DNA from: Pelargonium nanum
Lineage: Eukaryota > Streptophyta > Magnoliopsida > Geraniales > Geraniaceae
Length of the DNA: 47,636 nucleotides
NCBI GenBank assembly: GCA_036897485.1
Contig: JAYMTF010000169.1
Span: 1 to 47,636, forward strand
Reading direction: 5' to 3'
Made by a program: the position numbers and the translations under genes. A model generated the notes under the pieces. The model saw nothing but the letters and a program-made list of their open reading frames with translations. It did no database searches and was not told the DNA's origin. Positions 45,894 to 47,636 of this stretch are shown piece after piece. Within the stretch, counting starts at the first letter, position 1, and every line of letters begins with the position of its first letter.

Positions 45894-47636
<1,743 letters not shown>

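Overview
This window is plant nuclear DNA, almost certainly from a eudicot. Genes are split by GT-AG introns, intergenic DNA is AT-rich, and the families present (GRAS/LISCL regulators, a plant telomere-repeat-binding protein, a mitochondrial FtsH3/10-type protease) are plant types. I cannot name the species. There are no rRNA or tRNA genes, no CRISPR array and no bacterial operon.

Layout. (1) 1-6.2 kb, + strand: a nine-coding-exon TRP-type telomeric DNA-binding protein with a 5'UTR intron and a small inverted-repeat element in its last intron. (2) 8.1-28.7 kb, + strand: a head-to-tail array of LISCL (SCL14-like) GRAS regulators. Four have an intact single-exon CDS (8814, 12862, 16607, 26742) and one is a decayed pseudogene (20667-22340). 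The first three copies appear to share a 5'UTR intron. The fifth lacks a clear one, is more GC-rich and is shorter at the N terminus. (3) 29.6-35.7 kb: an MPP6 exosome cofactor (- strand) and a UFD1 homologue (+ strand), divergently transcribed, each rebuilt exon by exon. (4) 36.3-43.3 kb, - strand: two paralogous HAD-family pyrimidine 5'-nucleotidase-like genes, separated by about 4 kb of AT-rich DNA. (5) 44.1-47.6 kb, - strand: the 3' part of a mitochondrial FtsH protease running off the window, followed by an internally deleted FtsH pseudogene that carries a LINE reverse-transcriptase relic in an intron.

How the genes relate. The main theme is local duplication at different stages of decay: GRAS copies diverging in promoter and N terminus, a HAD pair differing by one intron, and an FtsH pair in which one copy collapsed by deletion. 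LISCL proteins such as Arabidopsis SCL14 act as coactivators for TGA bZIP factors in stress and detoxification responses. Against that background, the promoter differences stand out: an ACGT cluster before copy 1 and a perfect heat-shock element beside a TATA box before copy 2. The remaining genes are housekeeping (telomere binding, exosome, Cdc48-Ufd1 proteolysis, nucleotide turnover, mitochondrial proteolysis) and show no functional link to the array. I saw no wholly new system. The most notable items are the chimeric FtsH pseudogene, a 26-nt GRAS coding fragment lying in a promoter, and the heat-shock element.
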